A stretch of 13,385 nt of DNA from an uncultured Eubacteriales bacterium (GCA_905195005.1 CAJJUC010000054.1:1-13385), one strand, 5' to 3'; counted from the first letter of the stretch, positions 5,740 through 12,112 are shown. A program made the numbers and translations. The notes: a model not told the origin generated them from the letters alone.

Positions 5740-5766
5740 AAGCCGCCGCTTCGGCGGCTTATCTTT
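5740..5766 (+). terminator. Intrinsic terminator between the cargo operon and the integrase
   Basis: A nine-pair GC-rich stem, AAGCCGCCG / CGGCGGCTT, with a 3-nt loop, followed by ATCTTTC. The T-run is interrupted, so read-through is plausible. The integrase start is only about 25 nt downstream. Confidence 0.65.
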
Positions 5767-5788
5767 CACTTTCCCGGAGGTTTTGCAT

Positions 5789-6877
5789 ATGAAAATAAAA
5801 AAACGCGCCGACGGGCGTTATCTCATAAATGTCCTTGTCGGGTACAGCGACAACGGAAAACCGAAATATAAAAGCGTGTACGGAAAAACTCAAGCCGAAA
5901 CAATCCGAAAAGCAGAACAGATCCGTCTCTCGCTCGGCAACGGAACATATTGCTTTGACGATGGGATAACGCTTGCCGAATGGTCCGAAAAATGGATCTC
6001 CGTCTATAAAGCGAACGTTTCCTATAACACCCGCCGTTCTTACTCGGACGCGCTCCGCGTCCACATTCTTCCGCCTCTCGGCAGAATAAAGGTCAGGGAT
6101 ATAAAAAAGCTCCATGTGCAGCAGCTTGTCAATTCTCTTTTGTCTTCCGGTAAGCGCCGCACCGCGGAGCTGGTTCTGCTTGTTTTAAAGCAGCTCCTGT
6201 CCGCTGCCGCCGAAAGCGATATCGTTCCGCGCAGCGCAGCTCAAACCGTTCGTCTGCCGCAAAATAAAGAACGCAAGAAAAAAAGAGCGCTCACGGATGA
6301 CGAAAAAAAGGCTTTCGTCTCCGCACCGCTCTCTTTAAAGGAAAAATCCTATATTTATCTTTTGTTATATTGCGGTCTGCGCCGCGGTGAAGCTCTCGCC
6401 CTTTTTAAAGACGATTTCGCAGACGGCAAGGTGAATGTATCAAAGAATCTCATTTTAAAGGATTCCGGCGAATCTGAGCTTAAACACAGCCCGAAATCTG
6501 AAGCCGGTAATCGTTCTGTGCCGCTGCCGTCCGCATCAGCCTCCGTTATAAATGATTATCTTCTCTCTCTTCCCGGAGATATTGTTTTCCCGAAACAGAA
6601 AGATTCTTCATCGCTTATGACGAAATCGTCATTCACAAAGTTTTGGAACGGAATCATAAAAAAGGTGCAGGAATTTTCTCCTGTCGGCGATGATGTAACT
6701 CCGCACCTTCTCCGCCATACATACGCAACAACACTTTTCGAAGCCGGAATTGATGTCAAAACCGCACAATACCTCCTCGGTCATTCGTCAATTCAAATGA
6801 CAATGGATATATATACCCACCTCTCCGATAAAAAAATTGATGACGCCGAGGAAAAACTTAATGCATTTCTCGGCTGA
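5789..6877 (+). CDS. int: Tyrosine recombinase (integrase)
   Basis: A 362-aa protein. ATG 5789 is preferred over TTG 5783 because GGAGG (5776-5780) is 8 nt upstream of it. The N-terminal part (1-60) is an AP2-like arm-binding domain (RADGRYLINVLVGYSDNGK), then a SAM-like core-binding domain (about 68-150) and a catalytic domain (about 165-360). The full active-site set is visible: Arg in CGLRRGEALAL, Lys in KSEAGNRSVPL, HLLRHTYAT (His and Arg), GHSSIQMTMDIYTHLS (His and the Tyr nucleophile). It integrates and, with an Xis partner, excises the element. It is intact and lies next to arm repeats and the tRNA-Lys attR, as in Tn916/ICE-type and phage integrases that target tRNA 3' ends. Confidence 0.95.
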   Translation: MKIKKRADGRYLINVLVGYSDNGKPKYKSVYGKTQAETIRKAEQIRLSLGNGTYCFDDGITLAEWSEKWISVYKANVSYNTRRSYSDALRVHILPPLGRIKVRDIKKLHVQQLVNSLLSSGKRRTAELVLLVLKQLLSAAAESDIVPRSAAQTVRLPQNKERKKKRALTDDEKKAFVSAPLSLKEKSYIYLLLYCGLRRGEALALFKDDFADGKVNVSKNLILKDSGESELKHSPKSEAGNRSVPLPSASASVINDYLLSLPGDIVFPKQKDSSSLMTKSSFTKFWNGIIKKVQEFSPVGDDVTPHLLRHTYATTLFEAGIDVKTAQYLLGHSSIQMTMDIYTHLSDKKIDDAEEKLNAFLG

Positions 6878-6892
6878 TTCCCTTTGATTTTC

Positions 6893-6935
6893 TGACTAAA
6901 TTTTGACTAAATAATACCGATTTTGACTAAATAAT
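6893..6935. repeat. Tandem arm-type integrase binding repeats
   Basis: The 15-mer TTTTGACTAAATAAT occurs exactly at 6901-6915 and 6921-6935, and a partial third copy, TGACTAAATTTT, starts at 6893. The 20-bp spacing and the position between int and att fit arm sites bound by the AP2-like domain of the integrase. Confidence 0.7.
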
Positions 6936-6994
6936 CAGTATAAAATCACAGCACCGAAATGTACTGTGTGTTACCCACAACCTCTCGAAAAATA

Positions 6995-7024
6995 GGCAAA
7001 ACCGCCATTTTTTCGGTATTTGCC
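6995..7024. other. Imperfect hairpin between the arm sites and attR
   Basis: GGCAAAACCG (6995-7004) pairs with CGGTATTTGCC (7014-7024) with a one-base bulge and a T-rich loop. It is not followed by a T-run, so a terminator is unlikely. It may be a structural part of the att region. Confidence 0.35.
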
Positions 7025-7042
7025 CCACCCCGAAATTCTATA

Positions 7043-7088
7043 ACTCTTAATCAGGGTGTCCAGGGTTCGAGTCCCTGATGGCGCACCA
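7043..7088 (+). other. attR: displaced 3' part of tRNA-Lys(CUU)
   Basis: The sequence contains the 3' side of a tRNA: anticodon loop CTCTTAA (anticodon CTT), stem strand TCAGG, variable loop GTGTC, T-arm CAGGG-TTCGAGT-CCCTG (7061-7077), acceptor strand ATGGCGC, discriminator A and encoded CCA (7086-7088). The 5' half is absent: the expected stem strand CCTGA is replaced by TATAA, and no D-arm is upstream. This is the typical scar left at the far end of an element that recombines in the anticodon region. The intact tRNA-Lys should lie at the element's other end, left of this window. The host terminator follows directly. Confidence 0.85.
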
Positions 7089-7089
7089 T

Positions 7090-7120
7090 CGAAAAGCACT
7101 TCTTCGGAAGTGCTTTTTTC
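7090..7120 (+). terminator. Host terminator downstream of the tRNA-Lys tail
   Basis: AAAAGCACTTC-TTCG-GAAGTGCTTTTTT: an 11-bp stem with a stable TTCG tetraloop and a T-run. It starts a few bases after the CCA end, as expected for the original tRNA transcription unit. Confidence 0.85.
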
Positions 7121-7143
7121 GTTGGTGTTCCATCCTAAAGGCG

Positions 7144-7231
7144 GCTGAAATTCCGCATCATAATGCGGTTTTCAGCTCGCAGGGACTTTGAGTGGCAAAA
7201 CAATTCACAGGATTGTTTTGCTACACTCAAA
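7144..7231. repeat. Two adjacent hairpins in the att-flanking region
   Basis: First hairpin 7144-7176 (GCTGAAA..CCGCAT / ATGCGG..TTCAGC). Second hairpin 7187-7231: an 18-base arm at 7187-7204 (TTTGAGTGGCAAAACAAT) pairs with 7212-7231 except for a two-base bulge, with a 7-nt loop. No gene is present. The second hairpin separates CAGGG (about 7180-7184) from a second copy of the tRNA tail. Confidence 0.5.
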
Positions 7232-7245
7232 CTGATGGCGCACCA
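7232..7245 (+). repeat. Second copy of the tRNA-Lys 3' tail
   Basis: CTGATGGCGCACCA is identical to 7075-7088 (end of T-stem, acceptor strand, CCA), 157 bp further on. The rest of the tRNA is absent. It is followed by its own terminator-like hairpin and, at 7313, by an arm-site-like sequence. Confidence 0.7.
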
Positions 7246-7247
7246 GT

Positions 7248-7297
7248 CAAAAACCGCATTATATAGCCATTTACGGCAATAATGCGGTTTTTGTTTT
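7248..7297 (+). terminator. Terminator-like hairpin after the second tRNA tail
   Basis: AAAAACCGCATTAT pairs with ATAATGCGGTTTTT around a loop of about 17 nt and is followed by GTTTTTG. The stem sequence echoes the hairpin at 7144-7176 (shared ATAATGCGGTTTT), suggesting local duplication. Confidence 0.65.
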
Positions 7298-7365
7298 TGT
7301 TAAAATTCGCTGTTTGACTAAATTTTTCGTTTTTCCGCCCCCTTAAACGGCAGCATATTCTCCCC

Positions 7366-7394
7366 TTGACAACGTTATTGCTCCGGTGTATAAT
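7366..7394 (+). promoter_or_regulatory. Perfect-consensus sigma-A promoter
   Basis: TTGACA (7366-7371), 17 nt, TATAAT (7389-7394). Transcription would begin near 7401. The nearest gene start downstream is at 7601, and a second promoter lies in between, so this one seems to drive the short hairpin RNA described next. Confidence 0.75.
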
Positions 7395-7400
7395 TGTATC

Positions 7401-7470
7401 AAATCCAAGATTGTTTAATAAGTCGGGCAATTGGCGCCCTACTCCCATGAACAATTCTTGGGTTTTATCC
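7401..7470 (+). ncRNA. Predicted short hairpin RNA or leader
   Basis: The transcript from the consensus promoter folds into a long stem: ATCCAAGA-TTGTT (about 7403-7415) pairs with AACAATTCTTGGGT (about 7450-7463) with one bulge, followed by TTTTATCC, a weak T-run. Inside is GGGC-aattg-GCGCCC. No known riboswitch class was recognised. It could be a small RNA of about 65 nt or an attenuator ahead of the two-component genes. Confidence 0.45.
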
Positions 7471-7491
7471 ATGTATATAATTAAAAAAGGC

Positions 7492-7520
7492 TTGAAATTT
7501 TTGGCGTTATCTGTTATAAC
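7492..7520 (+). promoter_or_regulatory. Promoter of the two-component operon
   Basis: TTGAAA (7492-7497), 17 nt, TATAAC (7515-7520), with TG one base before the -10 (extended type). The expected start is near 7527, giving a leader of about 75 nt to the ATG at 7601. Confidence 0.65.
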
Positions 7521-7600
7521 ATAATCATAGATAAATGCGGCGCTTTTCAGATGAAAACGACGATTGTTATGTCTGTTCCGTCAGAAGGGAGGCTTTAAGA

Positions 7601-8329
7601 ATGAACATTGCAATATGTGATGACCAAGAAAACGAGCTTGAAAGTATAAGGCAGATAGTGTTTGAATATGCGAGAGCACATTCCGAGCTTTCGCTTACAG
7701 TCAATTGTTTCTTAAATCCCCTTGATATGCTGGATTTCATCAGCAAAAACGGTGTTCCGGATATTGCGCTGCTTGACATCTGTATGCCGGGGATTCTGGG
7801 AACCGAAATAGCAAAAGAGATTAAAAACAAAGGCGGAGACAACACGGATATTATCTTTCTGACGACAAGCTCGGATTTTGCCGTCGAAGCGTTTGCGCTG
7901 CATGTGAACGACTATTTAACAAAGCCGTTCACAAAGGAACGGCTTGCCGATACGCTTGACAGAGTGATTGAAAAAAGAGCAAGACGATTGTTTGTGCCCG
8001 TGACATGCGGAAGACAAATTCACCGCGTTGACTTATACAGGGTGCTGTATACGGAAGCCAAAAACCATAACGTTGAGATATATTTAAAATCGGGAAAAAT
8101 AATAAAAACGCGGTCAAGCCTTAACGAGATGAAAAATTTATTTCATGAGATTAAAGGCTTTATATCGGTAGGAGCTTCGTATATTGTCAATTTAAGGTGC
8201 GTGCAAAGTATTCTCCAAACCGAGCTTATTATGATAAACGGGCAGAAAATACCTGTTCCGAGGCGGCTGAGAAACGAGGTTAAAGAACAATACTTTAATT
8301 TTTACCGTGAGGAGGCAGTGAAAGAATGA
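7601..8329 (+). CDS. AgrA-like response regulator (REC-LytTR)
   Basis: A 242-aa protein. The ATG at 7601 is chosen for GGGAGG 8 nt upstream; the longer frame from 7535 has no ribosome binding site. Residues 1-120 are a receiver domain: acidic pair D7-D8, phosphoacceptor D59 in IALLDICMPG, Thr in FLTTSSD (88-89) and K108 in LTKPF. Residues about 133-235 are a LytTR DNA-binding domain, ending in PRRLRNEVKEQYFNFYRE. Proteins of this form bind direct-repeat promoters when phosphorylated and control peptide-sensing or cell-surface genes. Its gene overlaps the sensor kinase by 4 bases (ATGA), so they form an operon and a cognate pair. Confidence 0.92.
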   Translation: MNIAICDDQENELESIRQIVFEYARAHSELSLTVNCFLNPLDMLDFISKNGVPDIALLDICMPGILGTEIAKEIKNKGGDNTDIIFLTTSSDFAVEAFALHVNDYLTKPFTKERLADTLDRVIEKRARRLFVPVTCGRQIHRVDLYRVLYTEAKNHNVEIYLKSGKIIKTRSSLNEMKNLFHEIKGFISVGASYIVNLRCVQSILQTELIMINGQKIPVPRRLRNEVKEQYFNFYREEAVKE

Positions 8330-9597
8330 TACATATGCTTGCGGCATGGGCATTGCTCGGTGTTTCTCACCTGTTCTGTTTTTGGGCAATGACCGAGCCA
8401 AAATATTCCGTGCGCAAAACAGCGCTCATCTATTCAATATTCTGCGCTGTATTTGTGTGCTTTGTAACGCTTTCTTATGCTCTGCTCGGAGACTCTCCGG
8501 GATATTATGCCGCCGCGTTTACGAGTACGATTGTTATGTCGCTGTTTGTCTTTATGCTGACCTCTGCCGACCCAGCCTGTAAAAAAATTTTTCTGTTCAT
8601 CAGCTATGCGGATGTGTTCAGCATGTTCGTGTGTATTTCGCTTATACTATGCAGCATTTTTCTCAAAGGCGCATCGGAGCTCACGGTTTATTATGCAAGA
8701 AATATTATAAGAACGCTTTTGTTTATCCCGATGGCTTTGATATATATACGCTTTTTGCGCCCCTATGTGAGAGCTGTGCCGGGGAAGCACCGGAAAACGT
8801 GGTATTCCATATCGATTGTTTCGGTTTTATTCCTGGCGATATTTGCATTGTTTTTGGTAATATTTCATTCCGAGTACGGAAGCATCGGTAAATATATTCC
8901 GTTTTTTGCGGTTACCGTTTTGATTTACACAGCGATTTTATGGGTTATTTTCGGCACGATCCAATCTATGATAGACGAAAGCAATAACGAGCTGATAAGC
9001 CGAAAAGCAGAGTATTTGCAAAGGCAGCTTAAAACCGCAAAGGAAAACGAGCTGGCGGCAAAAACCGTCCGTCATGATTTCAGGCATCATAATCAAAATA
9101 TTGCGTCTATGCTTAAGAGAGGAGAAATCCGTGAGGCGCTGAATTATCTGGAGCAGTACAACGACAGTCTTGACGCGGCGAAGCTGAACAATTTTTGCCC
9201 GAATATCACCGTGAACGCCATTCTGAACAGCTTTTGCACAAAAGCACAAAACAACGGGATTTCGTTTTTTGTCGAAGCTGACACAAAGGATACTGCGGCA
9301 ATAACCGATATGGATTTTGTTGCGATTTTATCAAATCTTCTGGAAAACGCCGTGAACGGCTGCATTAAATGTAAATCAAGCGGCGAAATAAAGGTTAATA
9401 TCCGAACGGTTGCCGATAAAACCGTTATTGTATGCAGCAATCCATGCATAAAGGACATTGACATAGAAAACAATATGATTAAAAACCGGGGAATCGGAAT
9501 AGCAGGAATGCTTTCGGCAATACGGAAATACGACGGCGACATCAAGTACAGCCTTGATAACGATGTTTTAACCGCTTGCATAATATTAAATTCTTAG
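8326..9597 (+). CDS. AgrC-like sensor histidine kinase (HPK10, GHKL ATPase)
   Basis: A 423-aa protein with a GGAGG site about 10 nt before ATG 8326. Six or seven membrane helices fill residues 4-211, the layout of AgrC-type peptide sensors. The dimerisation region carries the phosphoacceptor H250 in VRHDFRHHNQNIASML, with the HDFRHH signature of this class. The GHKL ATPase follows with an N-box (LSNLLENAVNGC, about 335-346) and a G-box (NRGIGIAGMLSAIRKY, near 390). The expected signal is an autoinducing peptide, but no agrB or agrD is visible within the roughly 500 bp upstream or after it, so the ligand gene is elsewhere or the signal differs. The partner is the response regulator just upstream. 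Confidence 0.9.
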   Translation: MIHMLAAWALLGVSHLFCFWAMTEPKYSVRKTALIYSIFCAVFVCFVTLSYALLGDSPGYYAAAFTSTIVMSLFVFMLTSADPACKKIFLFISYADVFSMFVCISLILCSIFLKGASELTVYYARNIIRTLLFIPMALIYIRFLRPYVRAVPGKHRKTWYSISIVSVLFLAIFALFLVIFHSEYGSIGKYIPFFAVTVLIYTAILWVIFGTIQSMIDESNNELISRKAEYLQRQLKTAKENELAAKTVRHDFRHHNQNIASMLKRGEIREALNYLEQYNDSLDAAKLNNFCPNITVNAILNSFCTKAQNNGISFFVEADTKDTAAITDMDFVAILSNLLENAVNGCIKCKSSGEIKVNIRTVADKTVIVCSNPCIKDIDIENNMIKNRGIGIAGMLSAIRKYDGDIKYSLDNDVLTACIILNS

Positions 9598-9620
9598 GGA
9601 TATCCAATCGGCTCCCAAGC

Positions 9621-9649
9621 TTGACATAACGTTTAAAAGATGTTAAAAT
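9621..9649 (+). promoter_or_regulatory. Rubrerythrin promoter
   Basis: TTGACA (9621-9626), 17 nt, TAAAAT (9644-9649), with an upstream TG-T extended -10 element. A strong constitutive-type promoter starting 24 nt after the kinase stop. No clear PerR-like operator was recognised. Confidence 0.75.
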
Positions 9650-9681
9650 GAGGTACAATATATTTGAACGGAGGCAGAAAA

Positions 9682-10221
9682 ATGGCTAACAAATATGCAG
9701 GAACGAAAACCGAAAAAAATCTTGAAGCGGCATTTGCCGGCGAATCTCAGGCTCGCAATAAGTACACATTTTTTGCAAGCAAAGCAAAAAAAGAGGGCTT
9801 TGAACAGATTGCGGCTTTGTTTCTCAAAACGGCTGACAATGAAAAGGAACATGCGAAAATGTGGTTTAAAGAGCTGTGCGGCATAGGTGACACGGCGCAA
9901 AACCTTGCTTCTGCTGCAGACGGCGAAAATTACGAGTGGACTGACATGTACGAGAATTTTGCAAAGACAGCCGAGGAGGAAGGATTTACGGAGCTTGCGG
10001 CAAAATTCCGCCTTGTCGGAGAAATTGAAAGGCATCATGAAGAACGCTACCGCGCGCTGCTTGCCAATGTTGAAGCGGCAAAGGTATTCGAAAAAAGCGA
10101 GGTCAAGGTGTGGGAATGCAGAAACTGCGGGCATATAGTTGTGGGAACGAAGGCTCCCGAGGTTTGTCCGACATGCGCACATCCGCAAAGCTATTTTGAA
10201 ATTCACGCGGAAAACTATTAA
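9682..10221 (+). CDS. rbr: Rubrerythrin
   Basis: A 179-aa protein. ATG 9682 follows GGAGG (9670-9674). The N-terminal ferritin-like four-helix domain carries diiron ligands: E21 in AFAGESQARNKY, E54 and H57 in NEKEHAKMW, and the second-half set in GFTELAAKFRLVGEIERHHEERY. The C-terminal rubredoxin-like domain has CRNCGH and CPTCAHP, two CxxC pairs for one iron. Rubrerythrins reduce hydrogen peroxide in the cytoplasm of anaerobes, using electrons from rubredoxin or NADH-dependent reductases. Length and motifs are standard. It is a single-gene unit with its own strong promoter and a shared terminator hairpin downstream. Confidence 0.97.
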   Translation: MANKYAGTKTEKNLEAAFAGESQARNKYTFFASKAKKEGFEQIAALFLKTADNEKEHAKMWFKELCGIGDTAQNLASAADGENYEWTDMYENFAKTAEEEGFTELAAKFRLVGEIERHHEERYRALLANVEAAKVFEKSEVKVWECRNCGHIVVGTKAPEVCPTCAHPQSYFEIHAENY

Positions 10222-10231
10222 TTAAGCTGAC

Positions 10232-10277
10232 AAATAGGCTGCAGCAAAATGAAATTACATTTTGCTGCAGCCTATTT
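10232..10277. terminator. Perfect 20-bp hairpin, shared terminator of rbr and mgtE
   Basis: AAATAGGCTGCAGCAAAATG and its exact reverse complement are separated by 6 nt (AAATTA). Convergent genes end on both sides, so it probably terminates both, although the T-runs are short (TATTT). Its inner 36 nt (10237-10272) belong to a repeat family also present at 13236 and 13280. Confidence 0.75.
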
Positions 10278-10286
10278 ACTAAACAG

Positions 10287-11645
10287 CTATATTTTCAGAA
10301 GAGCCGTTGCGATTTCGAAATAGATAAACAAAGAAATTGCATCGACAATTGTCGTAATGAACGGACTTGCCATAACGGCAGGGTCAAACCCGATCTTGCT
10401 TGCAACCATGGGAAGCGTGCAGCCGACGATTTTTGCAACAAGAACAACAATCGCAAGCGTTATGCACACAACCGCAGCAACCATTATCCCAACGCGTTCA
10501 ACGACGAGCAGCTTTACAAAGTTAGCCGCCGCAAGCGTTATTCCGCAGAGAGCCGCAACGCGGATTTCTTTCCAGATAACGCGGAGGATATCGGAAAATT
10601 CAATTTCGCCGATTGACATTCCTCGAATAACCGTGACCGACGCCTGACTTCCGGCGTTACCGCCCGTGTCCATAAGCATGGGAATACATGCCGCAAGCGC
10701 AATCTGCGTTGCAAGCGCCGTTTCGAATTTCGTTATGATAAGCCCCGTAAATGTTGCGGAAATCATAAGAATCAGCAGCCACGGGATACGGCTTTTATAA
10801 GTATCCGTGACGGCAGTTTTAAGATAAGGCTTATCGAGCGGTGTGATAGCCGCCATCTTTTCAATATCCTCGGTTGTTTCCTCCTGCATAACGTCGATAA
10901 CATCATCAACGGTTACGATTCCGACAAGGCGGTTTTCTTCATCAACGACAGGCATTGCCGAAAGGTCATATTTTGAGAAATTCATTGCAACTGTTTCACG
11001 GTCTTCCGTTGTGAGCGCCTTAATGACGTCATCCGTCATTATATCTGCCATTATCTCGTCTTCATCATTTAAGAGAAGCGCACGAACGGTTACAATACCC
11101 AAAAGCTGGCGGTTGTCATTGGTTACATAACAGGTATTGATTGTTTCTTTGTCGATACCCGTTCTGCGGATGCGCTTTATTGCGTCCTCAACGGTCATTT
11201 CGGGGCGCAGGCTGACATACTCCGTTGTCATAATGCTGCCGGCGCTGTCCTCGGGATATTTCAGTATTTCATTAATCATGTGGCGCATTTCAGGGTCTGC
11301 CTGACGCAAAATGCGCATTACGACATTTGCCGGCATTTCGCCGACAAGGTCTGCCGCGTCATCCATATAAAGCTCGTCAACGACTTCTTTAAGCTCACTG
11401 TCGCTGAAGCTTTGAATCAGCAGCTGCTGCTGATCCTCATCCATTTCAACAAAGGTTTCCGCTGCCAGTTCCTTCGGCAGCAATCTGAACAAAAGCGGAA
11501 TGATTTCGGACTTCGTGTCCTCAAGCATTGCCGCAATATCCGCCGGATGCATTGTTTCCAGCACATCACGCGCGGCGGCGTACTTCTTCCCCTCAATCAG
11601 CAGGGAAAGAGTTTCGCCGAGAGAGTTTTTCGTGTTCTCCGCCAT
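10287..11645 (-). CDS. mgtE: Magnesium transporter MgtE
   Basis: A 452-aa protein. AAGGAGGAAGG lies just before ATG 11645. Domains in order: MgtE N domain (about 5-130, MHPADIAAMLED and related repeats), two CBS domains (about 135-255, including GIVTVRALLLNDEDEIMADI and LVGIVTVDDVIDVM), and a membrane domain with about five helices (about 285-450). The pore signature MDTGGNAGSQASVTVIRG is intact. MgtE is a Mg2+ channel of the inner membrane that closes when Mg2+ binds the cytoplasmic domains. Length is normal for the family. It is transcribed alone from a promoter about 200 nt upstream, and the long leader suggests regulation at the RNA level. Confidence 0.96.
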   Translation of the reverse strand: MAENTKNSLGETLSLLIEGKKYAAARDVLETMHPADIAAMLEDTKSEIIPLLFRLLPKELAAETFVEMDEDQQQLLIQSFSDSELKEVVDELYMDDAADLVGEMPANVVMRILRQADPEMRHMINEILKYPEDSAGSIMTTEYVSLRPEMTVEDAIKRIRRTGIDKETINTCYVTNDNRQLLGIVTVRALLLNDEDEIMADIMTDDVIKALTTEDRETVAMNFSKYDLSAMPVVDEENRLVGIVTVDDVIDVMQEETTEDIEKMAAITPLDKPYLKTAVTDTYKSRIPWLLILMISATFTGLIITKFETALATQIALAACIPMLMDTGGNAGSQASVTVIRGMSIGEIEFSDILRVIWKEIRVAALCGITLAAANFVKLLVVERVGIMVAAVVCITLAIVVLVAKIVGCTLPMVASKIGFDPAVMASPFITTIVDAISLFIYFEIATALLKI

Positions 11646-11850
11646 AAACCTTCCTCCTTACTTCCATCAATTTTCGGAAGCAGGCACGAAGCCGACGTTT
11701 ACCGAGCCTTTCGCAAAAACAAACGCGGAAGGCTGCGTTTTGGGCATAGTAATGCATTATGTGTGCGTTCTATGCCGATACTTCGTCGGACATAACTCGC
11801 ACCGCTGTTTCCTCCTGCGTCCATTTTTTTCACCTCTCATCATAAATCAT
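11646..11850 (-). promoter_or_regulatory. Long structured leader of mgtE
   Basis: About 205 nt between the expected transcription start and mgtE. Clear hairpins on the - strand: GTGCG..TTATG..CCGA pairing with TCGG..CATAG..CGCAC (about 11735-11800), and GCCTT.CGC pairing with GCG.AAGGC (about 11705-11735). It lacks the conserved M-box (ykoK) blocks, so it is not an obvious M-box riboswitch. It holds a short upstream ORF. Confidence 0.5.
11699..11824 (-). CDS. Possible 41-aa leader ORF upstream of mgtE
   Basis: ATG at 11824 is preceded by AGAGGTG at a workable distance, and the frame runs 41 codons to TAA, ending about 50 nt before mgtE. The peptide begins MDAGGNSGASYVRRSIGIE, which resembles the MgtE pore signature (MDTGGNAGSQ...) encoded in the gene it precedes. 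The remainder is basic and without recognisable features. It could be a regulatory leader peptide, a decayed fragment of an mgtE copy, or chance within a structured leader. Confidence 0.3.
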   Translation of the reverse strand: MDAGGNSGASYVRRSIGIERTHNALLCPKRSLPRLFLRKAR

Positions 11851-11857
11851 CTTTATT

Positions 11858-11887
11858 ATTGTATCCCCTGCCCGGGCTTTTTGTCAA
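11858..11887 (-). promoter_or_regulatory. mgtE promoter
   Basis: On the - strand: TTGACA (complement of 11882-11887), 18 nt, TACAAT (complement of 11858-11863). It lies immediately after the stop codon of the DUF3006 gene (11897), with no terminator between them, so some read-through from that operon into mgtE is possible. Confidence 0.75.
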
Positions 11888-11896
11888 CAAATATTT

Positions 11897-12112
11897 TTAT
11901 TTTTTCATAATTTTGCGCATTTTTTCCTCCATCATGCGCTTTCTTGTCTCTGTTGCCGCTTTGTCAATACTGTAGTTTATACCGTCAAAATGCAGCAAAT
12001 CGCCCTCGGCGGCATTCTTCGGCAAAATCGCTCTGCGAACATCCTTATGTGCGCCGCTTTCTTCCTCCAAAACGGCATATTCGCCCTCAAACCTGTCAAT
12101 TATATATACCAA
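11897..12112 (-). CDS. DUF3006 domain protein, TTG start
   Basis: A 71-aa protein that begins at TTG (12112), with AGGAG about 9 nt upstream. It has the DUF3006 pattern: YIIDRFEGEYAVLEEESGAHKDVRRAILPKNAAEGDLLHFDGINYSID, a small beta-barrel-like fold, plus a basic C-terminal helix (ETRKRMMEEKMRKIMKK). The biochemical role is unknown. DUF3006 genes are often found next to ComEC-like metallo-beta-lactamase hydrolases, as here: the stop codon of the hydrolase gene lies 12 nt upstream, so the two form an operon. Confidence 0.8.
   Translation of the reverse strand: MVYIIDRFEGEYAVLEEESGAHKDVRRAILPKNAAEGDLLHFDGINYSIDKAATETRKRMMEEKMRKIMKK

Noticed and set aside
6893..6935. Short direct repeats as a CRISPR array or plasmid iterons
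   Set aside because: Only two to three 15-bp units with 5-bp gaps, located between integrase and att; arm-type integrase sites explain them better.
7227..7472. 81-codon - strand ORF starting MDKTQELFMGVGRQLP
   Set aside because: It begins protein-like but has no Shine-Dalgarno site, covers a perfect + strand promoter and two hairpins, and ends in the tRNA-tail repeat. Most likely fortuitous.
7471..7524. 17-codon ORF (MYIIKKGLKFLALSVIT) as an AgrD-like peptide for the AgrCA-like pair
   Set aside because: It lacks a ribosome binding site, overlaps the two-component promoter (7492-7520), and has no cysteine or AgrD-type acidic tail. There is also no agrB.
11646..11850. M-box (ykoK) magnesium riboswitch before mgtE
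   Set aside because: Position and length fit, but the conserved internal blocks and the GCTAAAGCTC-like end are missing. I kept only a structured leader call.
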